The notes: generated from the letters alone by a model not told the origin. Positions 8,737 to 17,587 are shown, counted from the stretch's first letter. The stretch: 64,000 nt of DNA from UBA6244 sp965140775 (GCA_965140775.1 OZ223471.1:496001-560000); one strand, 5' to 3'. Made by a program: numbers and translations.

Positions 8737-10122
8737 CTATCTGGAGTTTGTGTTTGCCAAATCCCCAAACCGTTTGCCCCAGGCGTTGGGCATCAGTTTA
8801 TTGGTGAAATTTTTAACACAATAAATGGTTCCGTTTCCTACACTTATCAATCGACCCTGACGGTCGGCCACTTTTTTGCCTGTGGCAAAGGAGGCGTTCT
8901 CGCCCAGGCGGTGGTTGTTTTCTTCCTCAGCCTGTGCGCTGCTTCCTTCAATTGGAGCGTAAGGATAGTATTCGCCGTATCTCAATTGCTCGGTACACGT
9001 TGGTAAATCGAATACGGTGAAAATATTGTCTTCCTCACCCGTTTCCGGATTTCCGGCAACGCCATAAACCACATTGGATTCCAGTATTTCAAACTCATCA
9101 AAATAGGTGGCGAAAGGGATTTCTGTTTCAAAAATTTTAGCCCCGGTGGCGCTATATTTCAAAAAATCGTAAGGTCCCACGCAGTAAATATTTTCGGCCG
9201 CATCTATAAAAATATCTTGTACTTCATAAGGTACTTCCGTTTTCCAGTTTTCAATACCCTGATCGTTTACTGACACCAAAAACTTATTTGATGGGGACGT
9301 GGTTCCCACATTTTTCATAAAAAACAATGCTGAGCCTGTAGATGTGGCCACCAGTGCCGAATTGGCGGGAGCATAATCCGAAGGAGTGGTGTAGGCAAGG
9401 GGTTGTCCGCCCGGGAGGTCAGTTATGTTGTAAATTAACAGCTGCGACAGCCATTGGTTGTTGTTGTTGATGTCGTTCGTAAGAACAAATAGCTTTCCGC
9501 CTGAAACCATGGTTAATTCGCCCCGGATATCTTCTCCCGGTACATTGATGGGTAAACGACAAAATTCGCTTCCATCGCTCATGTTTACTCCAACAATTTT
9601 TTCGGTGATATCGAGGCCGTCGATATAGAAAATTTTACCGTTGGCCACCGACATGGAGTTTACCCAATAGGTTCGGTAGATGGCATTGCTCCAGAGAGCA
9701 TTTCCGGATTGGGCATCAACACAAAGGAGTTTGTCTGTCATAAAAACGATAACTTTTCCATCCGAATAAGAGATAAAACTCTTGTTGGCAAAACTTTCGG
9801 GAGTATCGGTGGCCTTGATTTTCCAAATAAAGTTACCCGCTTCATCCAAGGCGATTACCCACACGTCCTTTTGGTTGTTGGTACTTCCACTGCCCGTATT
9901 GTCGATGCTTACCAGGTAGTATCCATTGTTGGCTTCGTCAAAGGCAGGTAGGGCAATGTCCTTCATCTCCTGATCGCCTATTGATTCGGTTAGTGAAAAT
10001 GTCCACAAAATCTGATCTTCACCGAAGATGGGATTGTCGGGATTGTTGTCGTCTGTTTTAACGCATGACGTTGCAACGAATAAAAATACAATGATCGATA
10101 AAATACGAAAATAGGGGTTCAT
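8737..10122 (-). CDS. Lipoprotein with PQQ-like beta-propeller
   Basis: A 461-residue lipoprotein (MNPYFRILSIIVFLFVATSC). The mature part is repeated beta-propeller blades of the type 'DEAGNFIWKI...DGKVIVF...LLCVDAQSGNALWSN', the WD-like/PQQ repeat in which a Trp closes each blade ('ENWKTEVPYEV', 'NGTIYCV'). The final residues repeat the blade pattern, so the propeller looks complete. It is monocistronic, faces the preceding operon convergently, and has a divergent-free upstream gap. No catalytic residues are recognisable; likely a cell-surface scaffold or binding protein. Confidence 0.78.
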   Translation of the reverse strand: MNPYFRILSIIVFLFVATSCVKTDDNNPDNPIFGEDQILWTFSLTESIGDQEMKDIALPAFDEANNGYYLVSIDNTGSGSTNNQKDVWVIALDEAGNFIWKIKATDTPESFANKSFISYSDGKVIVFMTDKLLCVDAQSGNALWSNAIYRTYWVNSMSVANGKIFYIDGLDITEKIVGVNMSDGSEFCRLPINVPGEDIRGELTMVSGGKLFVLTNDINNNNQWLSQLLIYNITDLPGGQPLAYTTPSDYAPANSALVATSTGSALFFMKNVGTTSPSNKFLVSVNDQGIENWKTEVPYEVQDIFIDAAENIYCVGPYDFLKYSATGAKIFETEIPFATYFDEFEILESNVVYGVAGNPETGEEDNIFTVFDLPTCTEQLRYGEYYPYAPIEGSSAQAEEENNHRLGENASFATGKKVADRQGRLISVGNGTIYCVKNFTNKLMPNAWGKRFGDLANTNSR

Positions 10123-10371
10123 AAAACTTTGTTTAGGTTGGTGGTAATTGATTAATTATGAATTGCTTAGTTGGATGCTTTGAATTTGTTTGGCTGCCAA
10201 GGATCCAAAAAGCCGGCAAATTTAACGTATAAACGCAAGAAGCAAATATCCGGAATTGACAATTATTCCATTTGGCAATAATTTAAAATTGTTCCAATTA
10301 ACTTGCTTTTTGGGAGGTCGTATATAAGCCTTGGCAATGAGGTGCATGCCTAAAGTGCCGGCGGTGCACAA

Positions 10372-11706
10372 CTAAGAATTTGAGGATTGCATCATCGTTC
10401 GTTTCAGCAAAGTGGTATATATGGGTTCATTGCCCATTTGAGCCGTAATAACAGAGGCAACCGCGGTGGTGATAAGCAACGGGAGGATGAGCTCGTAATT
10501 GGCAGTCATTTCGATGGCCAAAGCCAGTCCTGTTAGCGGAGCACGGACGGTGGAAGCAAAAATACCGGCCATTCCGGCCACGGCAAATACGGCGGGGTTT
10601 GAAATCAGTTCCGGGAAAAAATGCTGGGCCACATGGCCAAAAAGTAAACCCAGCAGCACGCCCAAAGCCAACATGGGTGCAAAAATCCCTCCGGGGACGC
10701 CACTGCCGTAGCTAAAAATGGTAAGAAAAAAACGGGCTATAAAAATAAATAAGATAAATTTTAGTGTGAAAGAATTTTCCAGGGCTTCGCCGATGGTGAG
10801 GTATCCGCCTCCAGTGATTTCGGGATAGAAAATACCGGCCAACGCGATGAGTAGTCCGATAACAATGGCCAACATCATGGGGACACGTTTGGAGGCATGC
10901 GCATCCCAATTGAGGGCAAGCACCAGTAGCTTATTAAAAGCATATCCGACCAAACTAAACACTAAGCCCAGAATCACGAACAACCATAGGGTGTTAAGTG
11001 CCTGATGTCCGAATACCATCATGCGAATAACGGGATCTACTCCCGTCATCAATCTCACCACAATGTCTGCAGTTGCAGAAGCTACCATGATGGCGGCTAC
11101 AGAGTAGAAATTAAATTTGAAATGACCGTGCATTTCCTCCAGCACAAATATAACTCCTGAAAATGGTGCGTTAAAAGCACATGCAAGTCCGGCAGCAGCT
11201 CCGGATGAAATGAGTGGATTGCTGTGATCTTCGCGGAGTTTAAAAACATCTTTTACCATCTTTCCGATGTTGGCTCCCAACTGGATGGTGGGGCCTTCGC
11301 GGCCCAATAATAGTCCGCTGCCCAATGAGAAAAGGGAGGCGATGAATTTAATGGGAATTACACGTTTCCAACGTAATGGACGCACCTCATCCAGCGCACC
11401 TTCAATTTCCTGAACCCCGCTACCTGCGGTTTCGGGAGCATACCTACGTACCAGTAAAATGGCAATAACCACGCCTACTACCGAAAATAAAACCGGCAGC
11501 CCCCAGGTGGTGACATCGGTTTTATTCGCAGTAGATAACAGGTATAGACGTAACACTTCCAACTTATCCAATATGATGCGAAACAAGCTGCCCATCAGGC
11601 CGGCAACGAGTCCGACAATCATCGCAAAAAAAATCAAGGAGATATTTTTATGACTTGCATCGGCAAAACGTTGATCTGACTTCCAGGAGGTTTTGATTTC
11701 AGGCAT
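10372..11706 (-). CDS. ClC-family chloride/proton antiporter
   Basis: A 444-residue membrane protein with the full set of ClC landmarks: GSGVQE (residues 95-100, the Cl- site loop), GREGP (135-139, gating glutamate E137), FVLEEM (E190/E191, matching the internal proton glutamate of E. coli ClcA), GVPGGIFAPM (around 337-346) and EMTANYELILPLL near the C terminus, whose Tyr corresponds to the central-site Tyr. Both glutamates are kept, so exchange rather than passive channel activity is expected. No CBS domains follow. Roles in acid resistance or halide efflux are known for the family; here it is a single gene. Confidence 0.93.
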   Translation of the reverse strand: MPEIKTSWKSDQRFADASHKNISLIFFAMIVGLVAGLMGSLFRIILDKLEVLRLYLLSTANKTDVTTWGLPVLFSVVGVVIAILLVRRYAPETAGSGVQEIEGALDEVRPLRWKRVIPIKFIASLFSLGSGLLLGREGPTIQLGANIGKMVKDVFKLREDHSNPLISSGAAAGLACAFNAPFSGVIFVLEEMHGHFKFNFYSVAAIMVASATADIVVRLMTGVDPVIRMMVFGHQALNTLWLFVILGLVFSLVGYAFNKLLVLALNWDAHASKRVPMMLAIVIGLLIALAGIFYPEITGGGYLTIGEALENSFTLKFILFIFIARFFLTIFSYGSGVPGGIFAPMLALGVLLGLLFGHVAQHFFPELISNPAVFAVAGMAGIFASTVRAPLTGLALAIEMTANYELILPLLITTAVASVITAQMGNEPIYTTLLKRTMMQSSNS

Positions 11707-11779
11707 GTAAAAGATAATTTATGGGGTAAAGATAGCTATTTCACCAAAAACATAACCAAGGAATTTTGTTTGGAAGAAG

Positions 11780-11893
11780 AATCGGTTGATGTCCTTCGGA
11801 CAAAAAAACGATTTCCCATACAGGCTATGGATGTTGAAGCCCTACGGGCTATATTGTTGATGAGTTTTATGCAACGTCCTCATTGCCCGTAGG
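11780..11893. repeat. REP-like hairpin repeat, unit 1 left part (split by IS110 copy A)
   Basis: Contains three small palindromes: a GTCCTTCGGAC-type hairpin, AGCCCTACGGGCT, and the start of GCCCGTAGGGC, whose 3' arm is interrupted by the insertion element after CCCGTAGG. The right part resumes at 13431. Units 2 and 3 (14060-14180 and 17335-17475) have the same order of hairpins. Confidence 0.8.
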
Positions 11894-11978
11894 CTGTATG
11901 TTTGTAAAATCATAAGCCCACCGAGTTTTTGTATTTTAGTTTTTGAAAAGAAAAAACACAAAAACAAAAAGTAGGCTT

Positions 11979-13049
11979 ATGAAGACTAAAAGTACAAAAA
12001 TTGATTTTACTGGACAAAATGTTTATGTAGGAATTGATATTCATTTGAAAAGCTGGAAGGTAACAATAATGGTAAATGATCGCATTCACAAGACGTATTC
12101 GCAGGATCCAAGTGCAGAGGTGCTATCTAATTATCTGATTAAGAACTTCCCTGGTGCAATTTACTATTCTGCATATGAAGCCGGATTTTGCGGGTTCAGC
12201 GCTCATCGAGAACTTGAGGGTTTTGGTATTAGAAATATTGTTGTCAACCCTGCTGATATTCCCACTACTGATAAAGAAAAGCGCCAAAAGGAAGACAAGC
12301 GCGATAGCCGTAAGATTGCCAAAACGCTCAAGAATGGTGAACTTGTGGGCATTTATATTCCCAGCATGGGTATGGAAGAGCTTCGTGGGCTAGTGCGTTA
12401 CCGCAAAACATTGGTTAAAGAAATCAGTCGTCACAAAAGCAGAATCAAGTCCTTTCTTTATTTTAATGGGATAAAAATTCCTTTGGAACTTGATGGAGCT
12501 TCAAGGCATTGGTCAGGAAGATTCACAAAATGGTTAAATGATATCGAACTATCCACTTCGCACGGAAAAATAGTTCTTGAAGACACCTTGGATACATCGT
12601 TGCTGCTGCGTAAAAAACTATTAAAGATTAACAGGCACCTTAGACAGCTAGACGGGGAGTATGCAAAAAAGTTAAGTCTGTTGCAAACTATCCCCGGAAT
12701 AGGACTTATAACAGCCATAACCCTTTTGACCGAAATAGAAGACATTTTACGGTTTAAGAATCTTGACCAGCTTTGTTCGTTTGTGGGCTTAGTTCCGACG
12801 ACCAATTCATCGGGAGAAAAAGAGAACGTTGGCACCATTACACGTAGGAGTAATCTTTTTTTACGTAGTGTCATAGTTGAAGCAGCCTGGGTAGCATCAA
12901 AGAAAGATCCGTCACTGATGTATAGTTATGGATTATTATGTAAAAGAATGGAGCCAAACAAAGCCATAATAAGAATAGCGAAGAAACTGATTAATCGAAT
13001 AAGGTATGTAATTAAAAATGAAACTGCATATGTATATTCAGTCATATAA
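11979..13049 (+). CDS. IS110-family transposase (copy A)
   Basis: A 356-residue DEDD recombinase. The N-terminal RuvC-like domain shows VGIDIHLKSWKVTI (first Asp), AYEAG (Glu) and VVNPADIPTTDKEK followed by DKRDSRKIAK (paired Asp). The C-terminal transposase_20 domain begins LLQTIPGIGLITAITLL and includes the helix-hairpin-helix-like PGIG and a Ser-rich segment (TNSSGEKE, TRRSN) holding the catalytic serine. The ATG at 11979 starts the compact family N terminus; a more upstream in-frame ATG (11943) adds a Lys-rich tail. Members of this family insert site-specifically and some are guided by an RNA encoded in the element's non-coding end. Confidence 0.93.
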   Translation: MKTKSTKIDFTGQNVYVGIDIHLKSWKVTIMVNDRIHKTYSQDPSAEVLSNYLIKNFPGAIYYSAYEAGFCGFSAHRELEGFGIRNIVVNPADIPTTDKEKRQKEDKRDSRKIAKTLKNGELVGIYIPSMGMEELRGLVRYRKTLVKEISRHKSRIKSFLYFNGIKIPLELDGASRHWSGRFTKWLNDIELSTSHGKIVLEDTLDTSLLLRKKLLKINRHLRQLDGEYAKKLSLLQTIPGIGLITAITLLTEIEDILRFKNLDQLCSFVGLVPTTNSSGEKENVGTITRRSNLFLRSVIVEAAWVASKKDPSLMYSYGLLCKRMEPNKAIIRIAKKLINRIRYVIKNETAYVYSVI

Positions 13050-13430
13050 TAAAAACGAAATCGGAAATAGAAGCAACTCAATGATAAAGAGACTGTTTGA
13101 ATTCCCTTGCGGCCCCGAATAGGGTGTCCGTTACCCGTAGGCCACAGCTCTTATCTATAATAAATTGAACACAGAAATGCGGCTGGTTAAATTATGTCCG
13201 CTGATAGAAGGGTGTTTTTATAGACCGGATTCGTTACAATGAGGGGAAACCGAAGGTGAAGTTTTATACCGAAGGTTCAAGAAATTATACTGGGCCTAGG
13301 CCCAGTATAATTTAACAATGAGGGGAAAACCTTCAGGCTTCGTATTGCCCGATGGTAAAATTGTCAAATTAATAACTCTCTAAAAAAGAAAGAAATAATG
13401 AAGAAAAAATTTGGATTACAACATAGAAGG
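13050..13430 (+). ncRNA. Candidate seek/bridge-type guide RNA region in the IS110 right end (copy A)
   Basis: The 381-bp non-coding end downstream of the transposase is identical in all three copies and highly structured. It holds ACCCGTAGGCC at 13133-13143, containing the CCCGTAGG present at every insertion site; a perfect 32-bp palindrome at 13282-13313; two copies of CAATGAGGGGAAA (13237 and 13316), whose first eight bases are the reverse complement of the CCTCATTG just left of targets A and B; and ATTGCCCG at 13345-13352. IS1111-group relatives carry their guide RNA downstream of the transposase. Exact ends and transcription are not proven. Confidence 0.5.
13282..13313. repeat. Perfect 32-bp palindrome inside the IS110 right end
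   Basis: The two 16-base arms are exact reverse complements centred on GGCCTAGGCC. Identical copies occur at 15569-15600 and 17154-17185 in the other two elements. In RNA it would form a strong hairpin; in DNA a cruciform or dimer-binding site. Confidence 0.9.
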
Positions 13431-13500
13431 GCATACTTATCCATAGGTATTAAAGATGGCGAATCTTTTTTCCCGTAGGGAATTAATGGAAAAATGAAAT
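13431..13500. repeat. REP-like repeat, unit 1 right part, with an unoccupied second target site
   Basis: This resumes the repeat split by copy A (GCATAC...). It ends in the hairpin TTCCCGTAGGGAA (CCCGTAGG at 13472-13479). The same hairpin in unit 2 is the site occupied by copy C, so this is the empty version of that site. Confidence 0.75.
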
Positions 13501-13514
13501 TTGTAGGAACAGAA

Positions 13515-13979
13515 CTATTCATCCAGCGATCGAAAAATGTATCTTTCATCAAAATCAATTTCATGCTCCGTCAGAATCTTGTGATATTCTTCCAAAAAGG
13601 TTGTGGTTTTGTGATGCTCCTCTTGATTTTCAATGTACCTAATCAAATATGGTAGTTGTGTTCGTCCAACTGAAAAGGCTCCGAAACCCTCCTGCCAGGA
13701 AAATTTAACAGGCGAAAATCGATTTTGATTTATCCATAGTGAAGAATTTCGTTTTAAATGGTACATCAAATCTGAGGGGGATTGTTTTGGGGACATACTA
13801 ATCAATAGATGAACATGGTCGGCCATCCCGTTTATCAAATACAGTTTATGTCCCTGTTGATTGATAATGCCATTTAGATATTTATAGATTTCTTCTTGCC
13901 ACCTTTTAGTTATCAAACATCGTCGGCTCTGGACTGCAAAAACATAATGGATATACAGTTGGGTATAGGTATTTGCCAT
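13515..13979 (-). CDS. Y1 (IS200/IS605-type, REP-associated) transposase
   Basis: A 154-residue HUH single-strand transposase: the HVHLLIS motif supplies the two metal-binding His residues and the nucleophilic Tyr lies in LIRYIENQEEHH. The FVWHIVFAV-type start of the family appears as YIHYVFAVQSR. No accessory tnpB is present. The gene sits between unit 1 and unit 2 of the CCTACGG hairpin repeat, the arrangement expected if it mobilises those repeats (REP/REPIN system), although bounds of the transposed unit are not determined. The protein looks complete. Confidence 0.88.
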   Translation of the reverse strand: MANTYTQLYIHYVFAVQSRRCLITKRWQEEIYKYLNGIINQQGHKLYLINGMADHVHLLISMSPKQSPSDLMYHLKRNSSLWINQNRFSPVKFSWQEGFGAFSVGRTQLPYLIRYIENQEEHHKTTTFLEEYHKILTEHEIDFDERYIFRSLDE

Positions 13980-14059
13980 TTTAATGAAGATAGGTTATAA
14001 TATCAGGTTAAATACGATTTTGTCAAAAATAACGAAATTGAATTAATATCCTATCTTTT

Positions 14060-14180
14060 AGGAGGTTTTTCTGTTGATGTCCTACGGACAAAAAAATATT
14101 TCCAATGCATGCTATGGATGTTAAAGCCCTACGGGCTATTATGTTGATGCTTTTTATGAAACGTCCTCATTGCCCGTAGG
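14060..14180. repeat. REP-like hairpin repeat, unit 2 (split by IS110 copy B)
   Basis: Same hairpin order as unit 1: GTCCTACGGAC, AGCCCTACGGGCT and the 5' part of GCCCGTAGGGC. It is interrupted after CCCGTAGG by copy B, continues at 15718-15765 and, beyond copy C, at 17303. Confidence 0.8.
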
Positions 14181-14265
14181 CTGTATGTTTGTAAAATCAT
14201 AAGCCCACCGAGTTTTTGTATTTTAGTTTTTGAAAAGAAAAAACACAAAAACAAAAAGTAGGCTT

Positions 14266-15336
14266 ATGAAGACTAAAAGTACAAAAATTGATTTTACTGG
14301 ACAAAATGTTTATGTAGGAATTGATATTCATTTGAAAAGCTGGAAGGTAACAATAATGGTAAATGATCGCATTCACAAGACGTATTCGCAGGATCCAAGT
14401 GCAGAGGTGCTATCTAATTATCTGATTAAGAACTTCCCTGGTGCAATTTACTATTCTGCATATGAAGCCGGATTTTGCGGGTTCAGCGCTCATCGAGAAC
14501 TTGAGGGTTTTGGTATTAGAAATATTGTTGTCAACCCTGCTGATATTCCCACTACTGATAAAGAAAAGCGCCAAAAGGAAGACAAGCGCGATAGCCGTAA
14601 GATTGCCAAAACGCTCAAGAATGGTGAACTTGTGGGCATTTATATTCCCAGCATGGGTATGGAAGAGCTTCGTGGGCTAGTGCGTTACCGCAAAACATTG
14701 GTTAAAGAAATCAGTCGTCACAAAAGCAGAATCAAGTCCTTTCTTTATTTTAATGGGATAAAAATTCCTTTGGAACTTGATGGAGCTTCAAGGCATTGGT
14801 CAGGAAGATTCACAAAATGGTTAAATGATATCGAACTATCCACTTCGCACGGAAAAATAGTTCTTGAAGACACCTTGGATACATCGTTGCTGCTGCGTAA
14901 AAAACTATTAAAGATTAACAGGCACCTTAGACAGCTAGACGGGGAGTATGCAAAAAAGTTAAGTCTGTTGCAAACTATCCCCGGAATAGGACTTATAACA
15001 GCCATAACCCTTTTGACCGAAATAGAAGACATTTTACGGTTTAAGAATCTTGACCAGCTTTGTTCGTTTGTGGGCTTAGTTCCGACGACCAATTCATCGG
15101 GAGAAAAAGAGAACGTTGGCACCATTACACGTAGGAGTAATCTTTTTTTACGTAGTGTCATAGTTGAAGCAGCCTGGGTAGCATCAAAGAAAGATCCGTC
15201 ACTGATGTATAGTTATGGATTATTATGTAAAAGAATGGAGCCAAACAAAGCCATAATAAGAATAGCGAAGAAACTGATTAATCGAATAAGGTATGTAATT
15301 AAAAATGAAACTGCATATGTATATTCAGTCATATAA
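14266..15336 (+). CDS. IS110-family transposase (copy B)
   Basis: The translated protein is identical to that of copy A over all 356 residues, with the DEDD and transposase_20 motifs intact. The lack of any difference indicates either very recent transposition or gene conversion. Confidence 0.93.
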   Translation: MKTKSTKIDFTGQNVYVGIDIHLKSWKVTIMVNDRIHKTYSQDPSAEVLSNYLIKNFPGAIYYSAYEAGFCGFSAHRELEGFGIRNIVVNPADIPTTDKEKRQKEDKRDSRKIAKTLKNGELVGIYIPSMGMEELRGLVRYRKTLVKEISRHKSRIKSFLYFNGIKIPLELDGASRHWSGRFTKWLNDIELSTSHGKIVLEDTLDTSLLLRKKLLKINRHLRQLDGEYAKKLSLLQTIPGIGLITAITLLTEIEDILRFKNLDQLCSFVGLVPTTNSSGEKENVGTITRRSNLFLRSVIVEAAWVASKKDPSLMYSYGLLCKRMEPNKAIIRIAKKLINRIRYVIKNETAYVYSVI

Positions 15337-15717
15337 TAAAAACGAAATCGGAAATAGAAGCAACTCAATGATAAAGAGACTGTTTGAATTCCCTTGCGGC
15401 CCCGAATAGGGTGTCCGTTACCCGTAGGCCACAGCTCTTATCTATAATAAATTGAACACAGAAATGCGGCTGGTTAAATTATGTCCGCTGATAGAAGGGT
15501 GTTTTTATAGACCGGATTCGTTACAATGAGGGGAAACCGAAGGTGAAGTTTTATACCGAAGGTTCAAGAAATTATACTGGGCCTAGGCCCAGTATAATTT
15601 AACAATGAGGGGAAAACCTTCAGGCTTCGTATTGCCCGATGGTAAAATTGTCAAATTAATAACTCTCTAAAAAAGAAAGAAATAATGAAGAAAAAATTTG
15701 GATTACAACATAGAAGG
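15337..15717 (+). ncRNA. Candidate guide RNA region of IS110 copy B
   Basis: Same 381-bp structured right end as in copy A, including the CCCGTAGG match and the 32-bp palindrome (15569-15600). Confidence 0.45.
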
Positions 15718-15765
15718 GCATACATATACATAGTTATTAAAGATGGCGAAACTCTTTCCCGTAGG
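15718..15765. repeat. 48-bp REP remnant between IS110 copies B and C
   Basis: It aligns to 13431-13479, the same segment of unit 1, and shows that copies B and C entered two successive CCCGTAGG hairpins of a single repeat unit. Confidence 0.8.
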
Positions 15766-15850
15766 CTGTATGTTTGTAAAATCATAAGCCCACCGAGTTT
15801 TTGTATTTTAGTTTTTGAAAAGAAAAAACACAAAAACAAAAAGTAGGCTT

Positions 15851-16921
15851 ATGAAGACTAAAAGTACAAAAATTGATTTTACTGGACAAAATGTTTATGT
15901 AGGAATTGATATTCATTTGAAAAGCTGGAAGGTAACAATAATGGTAAATGATCGCATTCACAAGACGTATTCGCAGGATCCAAGTGCAGAGGTGCTATCT
16001 AATTATCTGATTAAGAACTTCCCTGGTGCAATTTACTATTCTGCATATGAAGCCGGATTTTGCGGGTTCAGCGCTCATCGAGAACTTGAGGGTTTTGGTA
16101 TTAGAAATATTGTTGTCAACCCTGCTGATATTCCCACTACTGATAAAGAAAAGCGCCAAAAGGAAGACAAGCGCGATAGCCGTAAGATTGCCAAAACGCT
16201 CAAGAATGGTGAACTTGTGGGCATTTATATTCCCAGCATGGGTATGGAAGAGCTTCGTGGGCTAGTGCGTTACCGCAAAACATTGGTTAAAGAAATCAGT
16301 CGTCACAAAAGCAGAATCAAGTCCTTTCTTTATTTTAATGGGATAAAAATTCCTTTGGAACTTGATGGAGCTTCAAGGCATTGGTCAGGAAGATTCACAA
16401 AATGGTTAAATGATATCGAACTATCCACTTCGCACGGAAAAATAGTTCTTGAAGACACCTTGGATACATCGTTGCTGCTGCGTAAAAAACTATTAAAGAT
16501 TAACAGGCACCTTAGACAGCTAGACGGGGAGTATGCAAAAAAGTTAAGTCTGTTGCAAACTATCCCCGGAATAGGACTTATAACAGCCATAACCCTTTTG
16601 ACCGAAATAGAAGACATTTTACGGTTTAAGAATCTTGACCAGCTTTGTTCGTTTGTGGGCTTAGTTCCGACGACCAATTCATCGGGAGAAAAAGAGAACG
16701 TTGGCACCATTACACGTAGGAGTAATCTTTTTTTACGTAGTGTCATAGTTGAAGCAGCCTGGGTAGCATCAAAGAAAGATCCGTCACTGATGTATAGTTA
16801 TGGATTATTATGTAAAAGAATGGAGCCAAACAAAGCCATAATAAGAATAGCGAAGAAACTGATTAATCGAATAAGGTATGTAATTAAAAATGAAACTGCA
16901 TATGTATATTCAGTCATATAA
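15851..16921 (+). CDS. IS110-family transposase (copy C)
   Basis: Third identical copy of the 356-residue DEDD transposase. The 5' non-coding stretch is again 85 bases and the reading frame is intact. Confidence 0.93.
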   Translation: MKTKSTKIDFTGQNVYVGIDIHLKSWKVTIMVNDRIHKTYSQDPSAEVLSNYLIKNFPGAIYYSAYEAGFCGFSAHRELEGFGIRNIVVNPADIPTTDKEKRQKEDKRDSRKIAKTLKNGELVGIYIPSMGMEELRGLVRYRKTLVKEISRHKSRIKSFLYFNGIKIPLELDGASRHWSGRFTKWLNDIELSTSHGKIVLEDTLDTSLLLRKKLLKINRHLRQLDGEYAKKLSLLQTIPGIGLITAITLLTEIEDILRFKNLDQLCSFVGLVPTTNSSGEKENVGTITRRSNLFLRSVIVEAAWVASKKDPSLMYSYGLLCKRMEPNKAIIRIAKKLINRIRYVIKNETAYVYSVI

Positions 16922-17302
16922 TAAAAACGAAATCGGAAATAGAAGCAACTCAATGATAAAGAGACTGTTTGAATTCCCTTGCGGCCCCGAATAGGGTGTC
17001 CGTTACCCGTAGGCCACAGCTCTTATCTATAATAAATTGAACACAGAAATGCGGCTGGTTAAATTATGTCCGCTGATAGAAGGGTGTTTTTATAGACCGG
17101 ATTCGTTACAATGAGGGGAAACCGAAGGTGAAGTTTTATACCGAAGGTTCAAGAAATTATACTGGGCCTAGGCCCAGTATAATTTAACAATGAGGGGAAA
17201 ACCTTCAGGCTTCGTATTGCCCGATGGTAAAATTGTCAAATTAATAACTCTCTAAAAAAGAAAGAAATAATGAAGAAAAAATTTGGATTACAACATAGAA
17301 GG
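16922..17302 (+). ncRNA. Candidate guide RNA region of IS110 copy C
   Basis: Same structured 381-bp right end, with the palindrome at 17154-17185. Identity across copies means all three elements would have the same target specificity. Confidence 0.45.
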
Positions 17303-17475
17303 GAATTAAAATGATCTTCTGTTTATCATGGTGATGTTTTTTCTGTTGATGTCCTACAGACAAAAAAACGATTTCCCATGCAAGCTATGATGTTGAAGCC
17401 CTACGGGCTATATTGTTGATGTGTTTTATGAAACCTCCGCATTGCCCGTAGGGCATATTATTCATTACAATTGGG
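17303..17475. repeat. End of REP unit 2 and complete REP-like unit 3 (empty target)
   Basis: Unit 3 (about 17335-17475) shows the uninterrupted order: a GTCCTACAGAC hairpin, AGCCCTACGGGCT, then GCCCGTAGGGC with CCCGTAGG at 17445-17452 followed by GCATA. It is the unoccupied form of the sites used by copies A and B. Confidence 0.8.
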
Positions 17476-17554
17476 GGGTTGATAATCAGAGCCGTATTGA
17501 AAAATCAACAGAGCCAAATCTTTCTAAGGCCAAAATACGTGGGTAGAATTCCAC

Positions 17555-17587
17555 AAAAAAAATCCGCCCCAAATGGAACGGATTTTC
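17555..17587 (-). terminator. Rho-independent terminator of the small secreted protein gene
   Basis: ATCCG/CGGAT arms with an A-run on the left side read on the - strand as a hairpin followed by eight T residues, about 50 bases past the stop of the gene at 17640-17987. Confidence 0.7.

Larger units (their letters stand above)
11894..13430 (+). mobile_element. IS110-family (IS1111-like layout) insertion sequence, copy A, 1537 bp
   Basis: Boundaries come from aligning three copies: all begin CTGTATGTTTG after CCCGTAGG and all end ATAGAAGG. The element has no terminal inverted repeats and no target duplication beyond a shared AGG/GG, as expected for the IS110 family. The 5' non-coding end is short (85 bp to the ATG) and the 3' end is long (381 bp). 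All three copies appear identical, so transposition was recent. Confidence 0.9.
14181..15717 (+). mobile_element. IS110-family insertion sequence, copy B, 1537 bp
   Basis: Same length and ends as copy A, inserted at the homologous position of repeat unit 2 (CCCGTAGG on the left, GCATAC on the right). Confidence 0.9.
15766..17302 (+). mobile_element. IS110-family insertion sequence, copy C, 1537 bp
   Basis: Same ends as copies A and B, inserted in the TTCCCGTAGGGAA hairpin (right flank GAATTA). The flank differs from A and B but the CCCGTAGG left target is the same. Confidence 0.9.

Noticed and set aside
8547..8824. Short frames between the DUF5777 and PQQ-like genes
   Set aside because: Overlap each other on both strands, no recognisable features; the region is a convergent intergenic gap.
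12458..12874. 138-codon - strand frame, repeated in all three IS110 copies
   Set aside because: Antisense shadow of the transposase; conserved only because the whole element is duplicated.
11894..17302. CRISPR-like array from the repeated short segments between the IS copies
   Set aside because: The repeats are whole IS110 elements and REP hairpins; no regular repeat-spacer pattern and no cas genes.
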